Below, in pieces: positions 7,514 to 15,506 of a stretch of 64,000 nt of DNA. The notes under the pieces were generated by a model. The model was given only the letters and a program-made list of their open reading frames with translations, was not told the origin of the DNA and did no database searches. The DNA is from Larkinella sp965227735 (lineage in GTDB: Bacteria; Bacteroidota; Bacteroidia; Cytophagales; Spirosomataceae). The stretch spans positions 5,456,001-5,520,000 of the forward strand of contig NZ_OZ245776.1 of NCBI RefSeq assembly GCF_965227735.1. The letters are read 5' to 3'. How positions within the stretch are numbered: position 1 is the stretch's first letter; each line of letters starts with the position of its first letter. A program made the position numbers and the translations under genes.

Positions 7514-8722
7514 ATGCAACTCTCTAACACCAACTTCATCTTTTCCAATCAGCCGCGTTACCGCCTGGCCCGGCACGGGCTTTTCTGGGGCGTCGTTCAG
7601 CTCTACTTTACGGTTTTGTATGGTGTTTTTCCGATCTCCTATTTTCTGCATCGCGGTTACGGAAAACCCGAAGCGTTCTTTCTGGGCTTTTTTTCCTCCG
7701 GGGTCAGTTCGCTGGTGTTTATGCCGGCCCATATGGTGCTGTCGTACGGTATTATTTACGTTTTATTCCCCCGCTATCTGGACAAAGGGCCCTATTGGAA
7801 AATGGTGGTTGGCGTTATTCTTTTTTCATTTCTGAGTGCGTCGGCATCGGCCCTTCTTTCGACCTCGGTTGTTGCGCCCTTGCATGCGTGGCTGGGTACG
7901 TCGCGGGCTCGCGGGGGGGGCTTAACCTATTTGTTGATGGCGGGATTACGGGGCGGCATTACGGTGGGCGGTTTTGCGGCTGCCATTAAACTCGTCAAAA
8001 TCTGGTATTTGAAAGAGCAGGCCTATCGGCAGATAGAAAAGGAAAAGTTTAACGCGGAGTTACAGTTGTTGAAGTCCCAGATTCATCCGCATTTTCTGTT
8101 CAATACCCTCAACAACCTGTATGCCTTGACGTTACGAAAATCGGAGCAATCGCCGGCGGTGGTGCTGAAACTGTCGCAATTACTGAGTTATATGCTCTAC
8201 GACTGCAATGCGTCGGAGGTGCCGTTGGAAAAAGAGATTGCATTCATAAGGAATTACATCGGACTGGAGCAGTTGCGGTATGGCTCGCGACTGGACGTTT
8301 CGATGAATTTCCACGGCGATTTGAAGGGAATACAAATGGCGCCCCTGTTGCTGATTCCGTTTCTGGAAAATGCCTTCAAACACGGAACCAGTGAACAACT
8401 GGAGCAGGCCTGGATTTTTCTGGACCTGTCCGTCGATGATCATGTGCTGACGTTCAAGCTGGTCAACAGCCGCGATGCCGATACGGCGGCTTCAACGGAG
8501 GGTGGGGTAACATCTGTTGAAGCCACCTCCGTTGAAGCCACCGTTGGGGGAATCGGATTGCAAAACGTCCGGAAGCGGCTGGAATTGCTGTATCCGGGTC
8601 GATATGAATTGAAAATTCAGCCGGAAGAAGAAACGTTTCTGGTTGATTTGACCCTGCGGTTACCCCGGGAATTGGCGGTTTTGAAACCGAATAAGATGCC
8701 GGTAGCTGAAATGCCGGTGTAA
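7514..8722 (+). CDS. LytS-type membrane sensor histidine kinase
   Basis: The 402-residue protein starts with four membrane segments (about 22-46, 55-85, 94-120, 137-165), then a short coiled region and a His_kinase domain with LKSQIHPHFLFNTLNNL, in which H193 is the expected phospho-acceptor. The N-box is LLIPFLENAFKHG and the G-box GGIGLQNVRKRLELLY. There is no separate sensing domain, so the signal is probably sensed within or next to the membrane. An in-frame tandem 15-base repeat (8513-8542) duplicates S-V-E-A-T just before the G-box. It is paired with the LytTR regulator at 8842, separated by a 27-bp inverted repeat. Confidence 0.9.
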   Translation: MQLSNTNFIFSNQPRYRLARHGLFWGVVQLYFTVLYGVFPISYFLHRGYGKPEAFFLGFFSSGVSSLVFMPAHMVLSYGIIYVLFPRYLDKGPYWKMVVGVILFSFLSASASALLSTSVVAPLHAWLGTSRARGGGLTYLLMAGLRGGITVGGFAAAIKLVKIWYLKEQAYRQIEKEKFNAELQLLKSQIHPHFLFNTLNNLYALTLRKSEQSPAVVLKLSQLLSYMLYDCNASEVPLEKEIAFIRNYIGLEQLRYGSRLDVSMNFHGDLKGIQMAPLLLIPFLENAFKHGTSEQLEQAWIFLDLSVDDHVLTFKLVNSRDADTAASTEGGVTSVEATSVEATVGGIGLQNVRKRLELLYPGRYELKIQPEEETFLVDLTLRLPRELAVLKPNKMPVAEMPV

Positions 8723-8732
8723 AATAGAAATT

Positions 8733-8810
8733 AGCCCCTAAATCCCCTAAAGGGGACTTTAAAATCCGGGTTATGCGGTGTCCAAGTCCCCTTTAGGGGA
8801 TTTAGGGGCT
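8733..8810. repeat. Perfect 27-bp inverted repeat between kinase and regulator genes
   Basis: The left arm (8733-8759) and right arm (8784-8810) are exact reverse complements: AGCCCCTAAATCCCCTAAAG... pairs with ...CTTTAGGGGATTTAGGGGCT. The loop is 24 bases. It lies between two genes that should be co-expressed, so it could modulate read-through or mRNA stability. A similar C/G-rich repeat style recurs at 28752-28813. Confidence 0.85.
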
Positions 8811-8841
8811 TAAAAAATAACAACAACAAATACACATCCCT

Positions 8842-9588
8842 ATGAACGTACGTTGTCTGCTGATTGATGACGAACCACACGCTGTGGAGATTATCGAATC
8901 GTACATCGAACTGGTCGATGGGCTTGAGATTGTCGGCAAGTGCCACAATGCCGTTCAGGCATTCAGCCTGCTCCAGTCGATGCCGGTCGATCTGCTATTT
9001 TTAGACATTAAAATGCCCAAACTTTCCGGCACCGATTTTCTGCGGAGTTTGCGGAATCCTCCCAAAGTGATTTTCACGACGGCGTATCGCGAATACGCAC
9101 TGGACGGTTTTGATCTGGATGTGGTCGATTACCTGCTCAAACCCATTCCGTTCGAGCGGTTTTTGCGGGCGGTTTCCAAAGTCATGCGGCTCGAACCCCA
9201 GAATGTGGCGAACGGTATTTCGGAGCCCGATCAGCCACCCGTTGAAAAGGAACTGGTGCCGTCGGAGCGTGATGCGTTTCTCTATTTTCGGGCCGACCGC
9301 AAAATGGTGAAGGTCTATACCAAAGACATTCTCTACGTCGAAAGCCTGAAAGATTACATCAAAATCATCACGGCCAATGCCAAACCGCTGGTGGTGAAAC
9401 AGGCCATTAGTTCGGTGGAAGCCATGCTGCCGGGCCGGGATTTTCTGCGGATACACCGGTCGTTCATTGTGGCCATCGACAAGATTTCGGCCTGGTCGCC
9501 CAGCCACATCGAGGTCGCCGGGCAGGAACTTCCGATTGGGCGGCTGCACCAGAAGGATGTCGGCCGGGCGTTGAAAATGGAAGTGTAG
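8842..9588 (+). CDS. LytTR family response regulator
   Basis: A 248-residue regulator with an N-terminal receiver domain (acidic pair D9-D10, phospho-acceptor D55 in LLFLDIKMP, T in FTTAYREYA, K in YLLKPIPFERF) and a C-terminal LytTR DNA-binding domain (about 145-245: FYFRADRKMVKVYTKDI, LYVESLKDYIKI, FLRIHRSFIVAIDKI). It is the cognate partner of the upstream LytS-type kinase. LytTR regulators bind tandem direct repeats; I could not identify a target site here. The small gene at 9613 follows after 24 bases and may be part of the unit. Confidence 0.93.
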   Translation: MNVRCLLIDDEPHAVEIIESYIELVDGLEIVGKCHNAVQAFSLLQSMPVDLLFLDIKMPKLSGTDFLRSLRNPPKVIFTTAYREYALDGFDLDVVDYLLKPIPFERFLRAVSKVMRLEPQNVANGISEPDQPPVEKELVPSERDAFLYFRADRKMVKVYTKDILYVESLKDYIKIITANAKPLVVKQAISSVEAMLPGRDFLRIHRSFIVAIDKISAWSPSHIEVAGQELPIGRLHQKDVGRALKMEV

Positions 9589-9612
9589 TTTTCTCCTAAA
9601 CAGCTTACGGAC

Positions 9613-9918
9613 ATGTTTACCGAACGAAATGTGTTTTACCTCAAATTTGGATCCAGCCGGGCCGCTATCCAACTCTGGAAAGAGTATCTGAGTTCTGCTC
9701 ACGAAGTTGACAACCAGATCCGTGCCCGGCTGCTGACGGATCTGAGCGGTTCTGGCTATGTTTTGGTGCTGGAGCTGACGTATCCGACTTATGCCGAACT
9801 GGAACCGTCGCGTTGCCGGTTAACGCAACTCCCATCCTGGAAAGAGTTTTACCAGAAATTTATTCCATTGTGTGAACGCTCGGAGCGAACCTTATACAAG
9901 ATGGAGGCTGCGTATTGA
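9613..9918 (+). CDS. Small protein of unknown function downstream of LytTR regulator
   Basis: A 101-residue protein with no signal peptide or membrane segment. The pattern (NVFYLKFGSSRAAIQLWKEY ... YVLVLELTYPTYAEL ... WKEFYQKFIPLCERSERTLYKM) suggests a ferredoxin-like alpha/beta domain of the kind seen in ABM or NIPSNAP-type small proteins, but I cannot place it in a named family. It starts 24 bases after the response regulator on the same strand, so co-transcription is likely. Confidence 0.65.
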   Translation: MFTERNVFYLKFGSSRAAIQLWKEYLSSAHEVDNQIRARLLTDLSGSGYVLVLELTYPTYAELEPSRCRLTQLPSWKEFYQKFIPLCERSERTLYKMEAAY

Positions 9919-9964
9919 GGCATCTTTGCCGGAAAAACCGTATTTTGCATCAAACGAAAAAGGT

Positions 9965-10626
9965 ATGCAGACGCTTGAGAAGAAAGAAGTTTCTGGAAAG
10001 TCCCGTAAACCGTAGGGTGTCAAATCGCCGGTAAAGACGTCAAACAAAAAGTAGCCATGGAATCGCTGGTGTATGAGGTGCTGGATGGGCGACCGCTGTA
10101 TTACCGCGGTTATGAAGACGTTTTGGCAGGGGAAAAAACACTCGAAGAAATTAGGGGTTCGAGTACATTGCAGTGGATACTCGTTTCTTTGTTTATGGAA
10201 ATCATGATTCGATTTCTGGACGAGAAAAAATATTGGTTTGCATCAGATCCTGGTGTTCAACTTGATCACCGGAATAATTTGTCCCACGATGTGGCGATTT
10301 ACGAACGCAGTCTTTTAACACCCGATAAAATTAACACCCACTATGCTGATATACCCGCTAGAGTGGCCGTTGAAATTGATGTAAAAGCCGATCTATCAAA
10401 GATTGAAGACTTCAATTACGTCAATAAAAAGACCCGAAAACTCCTCGATTTTGGTACGGACAAGGTAATCTGGATTTTTACGGACACGCAGCAAGTGATG
10501 ATTGCCGAACAAACCGCCGATGCCTGGCTGACCATGAGTTGGCACCGGGATCTGGAATTGCTCGACGGTCAGACGTTTAACATTGGCCGGTATTTGGAAG
10601 AGGAAGGGATTAAGGTGGAAAACTGA
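9965..10626 (+). CDS. Uma2-like (DUF820) PD-(D/E)XK nuclease family protein; N-terminus possibly frameshifted
   Basis: The main open frame runs from an ATG at 10057 to 10626 (189 residues). It shows the Uma2 pattern: YEVLDGRPLYYRGYEDVL, GSSTLQ, then the putative catalytic D in LSHDVAIYE and E-x-D in VAVEIDVKAD, followed by LLDFGTDKVIWIF. The nuclease role is inferred from the restriction-endonuclease-like fold; the biological role of these abundant proteins is unknown. Homologues usually have about 20 to 30 residues before the LVYE motif. Here a 16-codon frame starting at ATG 9965 (MQTLEKKEVSGKSRKP) ends in a stop at 10013, while the frame of the main gene is open from 10009. A one-base change would join them, so the natural start may be 9965 with a frameshift, or the gene may now start at 10057. 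Confidence 0.7.
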
Positions 10627-10710
10627 TTTTAAAAAAAGAAGCCAACCGTAGGGGTACGCTTGCGTTGAGGGGTCATGGTTTCGATTTGAACATAACCTCA
10701 ACTAAAACGT

Positions 10711-11157
10711 ATGAAAACAGTACGCTTCGTTCTCTCGGGTTTATTGATGTGGGGCCTTACGGCTTGTGACCAGGAAAAAAATGTGACCCCCGAAGCCTTG
10801 CCGCAAAACGCCAGGAATTTTATCAGCACGCATTTCCCGCAGGAAACCATCCTGCAAGTGGTGAAAGAGCGTGACGGTTTGACCACCGGTTTCGATGTCA
10901 TCCTGAGCAACGGTTTTGATCTGGACTTTACCAAATCCGGCGAGTGCACGCAGGTAGACGGGAAAGACCAGGCGATTCCGGATGCGGTGATCAATCCGGA
11001 AAAAATCCGCACCTACGTGCAAACGAATTTCTCCCAACAAACCATTGTCAGTTGGGAGAAAAACGAAAACGACCGCGACCGTTACAGTGTTGAGTTGTCG
11101 AATGGGCTGGATCTGAATTTTGATAAAAACGGCGATTTCCTGCGCATTGACGACTGA
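10711..11157 (+). CDS. PepSY-like (putative beta-lactamase-inhibitor-like) lipoprotein
   Basis: A 148-residue exported protein with a lipobox (LTAC, cysteine about residue 19), so it should be a lipoprotein. The mature part is two tandem copies of about 55 residues: ARNFISTHFPQETILQVVKE ... FDVILSNGFDLDFTKSG and IRTYVQTNFSQQTIVSWEKN ... YSVELSNGLDLNFDKNG. This duplicated pattern is typical of the PepSY-like periplasmic family common in Bacteroidota. Function is unknown; binding of a ligand or inhibition of a protease has been proposed for relatives. Its stop codon directly abuts the stop of the convergent peptidase gene (11158). Confidence 0.8.
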   Translation: MKTVRFVLSGLLMWGLTACDQEKNVTPEALPQNARNFISTHFPQETILQVVKERDGLTTGFDVILSNGFDLDFTKSGECTQVDGKDQAIPDAVINPEKIRTYVQTNFSQQTIVSWEKNENDRDRYSVELSNGLDLNFDKNGDFLRIDD

Positions 11158-13371
11158 TTAGTTGACAGCCCCATTTTTCAAATGCTTCTCCAGATACTCC
11201 GTATACTGCTGATACAGAAGCAGTGTACTGGTGCTGTTGTAGGCCACGCCGTGCGCACCCGGAGGATAAATGCGCAGGTCGGCGTCTTTCCCGGCGTCTT
11301 CCAGCGCATTCATCAACTGCATGGTGTTCCGGACGTGGACGTTTTCATCCATCGTCGAATGCGCGATGAACATCTTGCCCTGGAGGTTTTTGGCGTTCGG
11401 CGAAACCGCACTTTTCTGGTACTGCGCGTCGTTTTCGGGCAGCAGACCCATGTAGCGTTCGGTGTAAATGCTGTCGTAGAGCCGCCAGTCGGTGACGGGG
11501 GCACCCACGAGCGCGACTTTGAAAATACCGGGGTGAGCCAGCATCGTGTAGCTGCTCATATACCCGCCGTAACTATGTCCCCGGATGGCCATGCGCCCGC
11601 CATCGATCCACGGCAGCGTGCCCAGGTACTTGGCGGTTTCAACAAAATCCCGGCTTTCATACTGGCCGAGTTTTTCGTAGACTACTTTTTCAAAATCAGA
11701 ACCGTAACCGCCACTGCCCCGGTTGTTCACGCTCACAATGACGTAACCCTGTTGCGCCAGAAACTGGTGCCAGCCGGACGTATTGAACTCGTTATAAACC
11801 GATTGCGCACCCGGTCCGCCGTAAATATCCACCACCACCGGATACTTTTTGGTGGCGTCGAAGTCGAGCGGTTTCAGGATCGAGATGTCGATTTTCTGTC
11901 CGTCGGAGGTCGTGAAGCTGGTCAGTTCCTTCGTCGCATAGGCGTAGTTGCTAATGAATTTCGTCACGCTGGCGTTGGTTTCCAGCGGTTTGACAAGCTT
12001 GCCTTTGGTGTCCCAGAGTTCCACGCGGGTGGGGGTGGTGGTGTTCGAAAACCGGTCGATGTAATACTGGCTGTTGGGCGCAAAATCGATCTTGTGCCGA
12101 CCCGCCAACTGAGTCAGTTTTCGCTTGTTTTTTCCGTCGAAATCAACCGCATACAGTTGCCGGTCCAGCGGGGATTGTTCGGTCGAGGTGTAGTAAATCG
12201 TTTTGTTTTTGGCGTCGATGTTGTGCACAAAAACCACCTCCCAATTGCCTTTTGTGACCTGGTTCAGCAGTTTTCCGGTGTAGTCGTAGCGGTATAGATG
12301 CGCCCAACCGTCCCGCTCCGAAACCCAGAAAAACTCCTGCGAATTGGCCGGGAAATAGAAATAGTGCATGATACCGGCGAAGAAATCGAACACGTCGACC
12401 CAGGTTTTCGACATTTCTTCCATAATCTGCTTCGCGTCGCCGGTGCGGGCGTTGGTCAAAAACAGTTTCAGGTGGTTTTGCTTGCGGTTCAGGTGCACCA
12501 CCGCCAGTTGGCCTTCCTGCGACGTCCAGTAAATGCGGGGAATATAGCCATCGCCCAAATCGACTTTCATCCACTGCTGTTTCGTATTGGACAGTTCGAC
12601 GACGCCGATTCGGGCGGTCGGATTTTTGTCGCCCACACGCGGGTAGGGGAGTTTCGTGAAATTTTCGTCAAAGCCCTTGTAATCCGTCATGGCGTAAATC
12701 GGCACTTCGCGCTCGTCAATCTGCCAGTAGGCGATGAACTTGCTGTCGGGCGACCATTCCCAGGCCTGCGCCAGACCAAACTCTTCTTCATAAGCCCAGC
12801 CAAACCGGCCGTTGTAGAGCGATGGCGCGGCATCGTTGGTGAACTGCGTTTCTTTCTGCGTGGCAAAGTCGAATACGAACAGATTGCCGTCCCGCTCGTA
12901 GCCAATCTTCAACCCATCCGGCGAGAGTTCTGCGGTTTGGGCGTCTTTCGCAACCCGCTTCAGGCTTTTGTCGGCGACGCTATACACATAATAATCCGAA
13001 ATGCCCGAGCGACGCCAGACGGGCCGGAAGTTGGTTTGAAACAACAGATTTTTGGAGTCTTTCGACCATTGAAATGATTCGTAGGTAAACGGCTGACCGG
13101 TTTCGGGAAACTTGAGCGCACTGCCGTCAAAAACCACCTCTTCGCGCTGGTCTTTGGGCGAAAACGATTTGATCACGCCCTGGTCGATAAACGAAAAACG
13201 GGTGCCACCATCGATCCAATTAACGCTCGAAGGGCCTTGTGAACCAGCGAGTTGTCCGGACGCGGCCAGGGCCTGTTGCAGATTTTGAAACCGTTGCTTT
13301 TGTTGGGAAAAAGCAGGGAACTGAATGAAAAGAACGAAAAGAAACTGGAACGAAAATAAGGTACGGAACAT
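11158..13371 (-). CDS. Prolyl oligopeptidase family S9 peptidase (DPP-IV type), exported
   Basis: A 737-residue protein with a signal peptide (TLFSFQFLFVLFIQFPAFSQQ), an eight-bladed DPP-IV-type beta-propeller over the first two thirds and a C-terminal alpha/beta hydrolase. The nucleophile is S600 in RGHSYGGYMS; the oxyanion region is VVDIYGGPGAQ; the acid is in AHSTMDENVHV; the histidine is in PPGAHGVAY. DPP-IV releases dipeptides after proline or alanine at position 2; the double-glutamate motif in the propeller (GWAYEEEFGL) that binds the free N-terminus is present. It should work in the periplasm in peptide scavenging. It has a divergent promoter region with the sigma-factor gene. Confidence 0.93.
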   Translation of the reverse strand: MFRTLFSFQFLFVLFIQFPAFSQQKQRFQNLQQALAASGQLAGSQGPSSVNWIDGGTRFSFIDQGVIKSFSPKDQREEVVFDGSALKFPETGQPFTYESFQWSKDSKNLLFQTNFRPVWRRSGISDYYVYSVADKSLKRVAKDAQTAELSPDGLKIGYERDGNLFVFDFATQKETQFTNDAAPSLYNGRFGWAYEEEFGLAQAWEWSPDSKFIAYWQIDEREVPIYAMTDYKGFDENFTKLPYPRVGDKNPTARIGVVELSNTKQQWMKVDLGDGYIPRIYWTSQEGQLAVVHLNRKQNHLKLFLTNARTGDAKQIMEEMSKTWVDVFDFFAGIMHYFYFPANSQEFFWVSERDGWAHLYRYDYTGKLLNQVTKGNWEVVFVHNIDAKNKTIYYTSTEQSPLDRQLYAVDFDGKNKRKLTQLAGRHKIDFAPNSQYYIDRFSNTTTPTRVELWDTKGKLVKPLETNASVTKFISNYAYATKELTSFTTSDGQKIDISILKPLDFDATKKYPVVVDIYGGPGAQSVYNEFNTSGWHQFLAQQGYVIVSVNNRGSGGYGSDFEKVVYEKLGQYESRDFVETAKYLGTLPWIDGGRMAIRGHSYGGYMSSYTMLAHPGIFKVALVGAPVTDWRLYDSIYTERYMGLLPENDAQYQKSAVSPNAKNLQGKMFIAHSTMDENVHVRNTMQLMNALEDAGKDADLRIYPPGAHGVAYNSTSTLLLYQQYTEYLEKHLKNGAVN

Positions 13372-13396
13372 AAGGCCAGTCAGTGTGAAGTGTGTT

Positions 13397-13404
13397 CAAA
13401 AGTA
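13397..13404 (-). promoter_or_regulatory. Promoter -7 element upstream of the S9 peptidase
   Basis: The minus strand reads TACTTTTG, an exact TAnnTTTG box, 26 bases upstream of the peptidase start. No clear TTTG box is seen 19 to 21 bases further upstream. Confidence 0.35.
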
Positions 13405-13483
13405 GTGAAAAAATGAATTCGTTGGCGTACCCGTATGCCGACCAATTTCTAGCGTACGATAGACACATTTTAAGAAGTAATTG

Positions 13484-13491
13484 TACCTTTG
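13484..13491 (+). promoter_or_regulatory. Promoter -7 element upstream of the ECF sigma gene
   Basis: TACCTTTG is an exact match to the Bacteroidota TAnnTTTG box, about 100 bases upstream of the sigma gene start, in the gap between divergent genes. The matching TTTG box is not visible, so it is a half-supported promoter. Confidence 0.35.
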
Positions 13492-13593
13492 GGTTGCCGG
13501 TTGGCGATCTGACCAGGCAGGACGGGAAAGCAAACCGGCTGATTTTGGGATCAAAACCGTTGGGTTAGCGCAACTTTTTACTTCAACACGTTG

Positions 13594-14196
13594 ATGTCTT
13601 TTTCGGAAACTACGGACGATAAGACCTTGTGGCAGGCCTTCAAACGGGGTGACGAAACCGCCTTTGGCGTGCTCTACCAGCGGTATGTCCGGGTGTTGTT
13701 CAGTTACGGCAAAAAGCTGTCCCGCGACGAACAGGCGGTGGAAGATGCGGTTCAGGATCTGTTTGTGGATTTGTGGCAAAGCCGTAGCCGCCTGAGTGAC
13801 GTCGAATCGGCCCGGTTTTATTTGTTTCGCTCCCTGCGCCGGAAAATTCATAAGGCTCTCCGACCCGATCAGCTTGCCTCCGAAAGCTGGGAAATGACCG
13901 ATGAGTGGCGGCTTCCGACCAGCCCGGCGCAGGAAACAGAAGTGATCAATGCCGAAAGACTGCGAACGCAAACCGCTGATTTGCAGGTCAAACTGAAAAA
14001 ACTGCCGCTTCGACAATACGAAGTTCTGATGCTCTACTATTACCAGGATTTCAGTTATGCCCAAATCGCGGACATTCTGGCGATCAACGAACAATCCGTC
14101 CGGAATTTGCTGCAACGCGGGCTTCATAAACTCCGCCAGTTTGCCATTCTCTCCAGCACTATTCTGCTGTTTATACTTTTTTTTCTTTGCAAGTGA
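13594..14196 (+). CDS. FecI-type ECF sigma factor with C-terminal hydrophobic tail
   Basis: A 200-residue sigma-70 family protein. Region 2 runs from LWQAFKRGDETAFGVLYQRY through VEDAVQDLFVDLWQSR; region 4 is LPLRQYEVLMLYYYQDFSYAQIADILAINEQSVRNLLQRGLHKLRQ. I use the ATG at 13594 instead of the TTG three bases earlier. The chain ends in a hydrophobic stretch (FAILSSTILLFILFFL) directly after region 4, long enough to insert in the membrane. Such tails occur in some Bacteroidota sigma factors and may hold the protein at the membrane near its FecR. The FecR gene follows 71 bases downstream, then SusC/SusD, so it should direct transcription of this uptake locus. Confidence 0.92.
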   Translation: MSFSETTDDKTLWQAFKRGDETAFGVLYQRYVRVLFSYGKKLSRDEQAVEDAVQDLFVDLWQSRSRLSDVESARFYLFRSLRRKIHKALRPDQLASESWEMTDEWRLPTSPAQETEVINAERLRTQTADLQVKLKKLPLRQYEVLMLYYYQDFSYAQIADILAINEQSVRNLLQRGLHKLRQFAILSSTILLFILFFLCK

Positions 14197-14267
14197 GTTA
14201 AACTGCGGCTCCCTTTTCTCTTTCTTTTTAAAGGCATAATCTAATTACGTAGCCAAAAAGTGATAGG

Positions 14268-15335
14268 ATGGAGTACGCGGATTTTGATTTGGAGGACTTC
14301 TTAAAGGATGCGTCTTTCAGACAATGGGTGTATGCGCCGACGCCGGAAACCGATGCTTTCTGGCGGCAGTTTCTGGATCGGTATCCTGAAAAACAGCCGG
14401 TTGTCGACCATGCCCGGACGGTTTTGCTTGCAATCGATGAGGCTGTTATTCAGGAATATCCAGATGAAGAACAGGTTGAGCGGATGTTCACGAACGTCCG
14501 CGAACGCATTCAACCTGCCCCCGTGCGTCGACTCCCGGTCCCGTGGCGCTGGCTGGCGGCTGCCTCCATTCTACTTAGTCTGGGACTTTGGGTTTACCAG
14601 AAAAACCGCCTTCCGACGCAGTATGAGCAATTAATCGATCAATCGTCTACGGCTTTGCTGGAAAAAGTCAACCAGTCGGAGCAACCAATGACGGTTCGTC
14701 TGCCCGACCAGAGTACGGTTTTGTTGCAACCGAATAGCCGGATCAGTTTTGCCCAAGATTTTGGTCGGCAATCCAAGCGGGAAGTGTATTTGACTGGCGA
14801 AGCCTTCTTTCAGGTGACCAAAAATCCGGCAAAACCGTTTTTTGTGTACGCCGATGAACTGGTCACCAAAGTGCTGGGCACCAGTTTTTGGATCAAAGCC
14901 GCCGAAGCGGGCAAGCAGGTGGTGGTGCAGGTGAAAACCGGCAAAGTCTCGGTTTTTGCCCGAACCGACAGCCGCGCCAATGCAATGCAGGCCAATCGCG
15001 AACTGGAAGGCGTGGTGTTGACCCCCAACCAGCAACTGGCTTTCTCCCGCGACGAGGTTCGGATGAAGAAATCGCTGGTCAGTGAGCCAGAACCCGTTCA
15101 TCCACAGACTTTTGAGTTTAAAGATGCGCCTGTCTCCCGGATCTTTTCGGAACTGGAGCAGGCCTACGGGATCGACATTGTGTATGATGAAGAACTGCTG
15201 GGAAATTGTCTGTTAACGGCCTCTTTAGCCGAAGAACCCCTTTTTGAAAAGCTGACACTCCTGTGCAAAGGCATTGAAGGACATTACGAAGTCGTTGATG
15301 CCCAGATTGTTATTTCGGCAAAAGGGTGTCAATAA
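14268..15335 (+). CDS. FecR family anti-sigma factor
   Basis: A 355-residue inner-membrane protein. The N-terminal cytoplasmic part (1-90) should bind the sigma factor; one membrane helix lies at about 94-110 (WRWLAAASILLSLGLWV); the periplasmic FecR domain (about 135-235) includes VRLPDQSTVLLQPNSRISFAQDF, VYLTGEAFFQV and FWIKAAEAGKQVVVQVKTGKVSV. The C-terminal 80 residues (TFEFKDAPVSRIFSELEQAYGI onward) form the STN-like DUF4974 domain usual in Bacteroidota FecR. It should relay a signal from the STN domain of the SusC at 15507 to the sigma factor at 13594, either releasing or activating it. Confidence 0.93.
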   Translation: MEYADFDLEDFLKDASFRQWVYAPTPETDAFWRQFLDRYPEKQPVVDHARTVLLAIDEAVIQEYPDEEQVERMFTNVRERIQPAPVRRLPVPWRWLAAASILLSLGLWVYQKNRLPTQYEQLIDQSSTALLEKVNQSEQPMTVRLPDQSTVLLQPNSRISFAQDFGRQSKREVYLTGEAFFQVTKNPAKPFFVYADELVTKVLGTSFWIKAAEAGKQVVVQVKTGKVSVFARTDSRANAMQANRELEGVVLTPNQQLAFSRDEVRMKKSLVSEPEPVHPQTFEFKDAPVSRIFSELEQAYGIDIVYDEELLGNCLLTASLAEEPLFEKLTLLCKGIEGHYEVVDAQIVISAKGCQ

Positions 15336-15382
15336 AGGAAGCGGTTTGGCGCTTAAAACCGGGGTTACTTATAAATTGTATA

Positions 15383-15413
15383 TTTAGTCTAGTGATTTAA
15401 TTTACTAATTTCG
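15383..15413 (+). promoter_or_regulatory. Promoter upstream of susC
   Basis: TTTA, 19 bases, TAATTTCG matches the Bacteroidota TTTG-N19-TAnnTTTG consensus with one mismatch per box, 93 bases upstream of the susC ATG. This resembles the housekeeping form; a FecI-dependent promoter could be different and was not identified. Confidence 0.45.
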
Positions 15414-15506
15414 TTCTGATTACTTAAAAATGAAATACTTTCGCCCTTCGAAAGCGGCAGAGGAATCAAATGCCCCTTACCCTAATACACCTAATAAACT
15501 GAATAC

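Noticed and set aside
8513..8542. Tandem 15-base repeat in the sensor kinase gene as a phase-variation site
   Set aside because: The unit is a multiple of three and only two copies exist, so copy change would not alter the frame.
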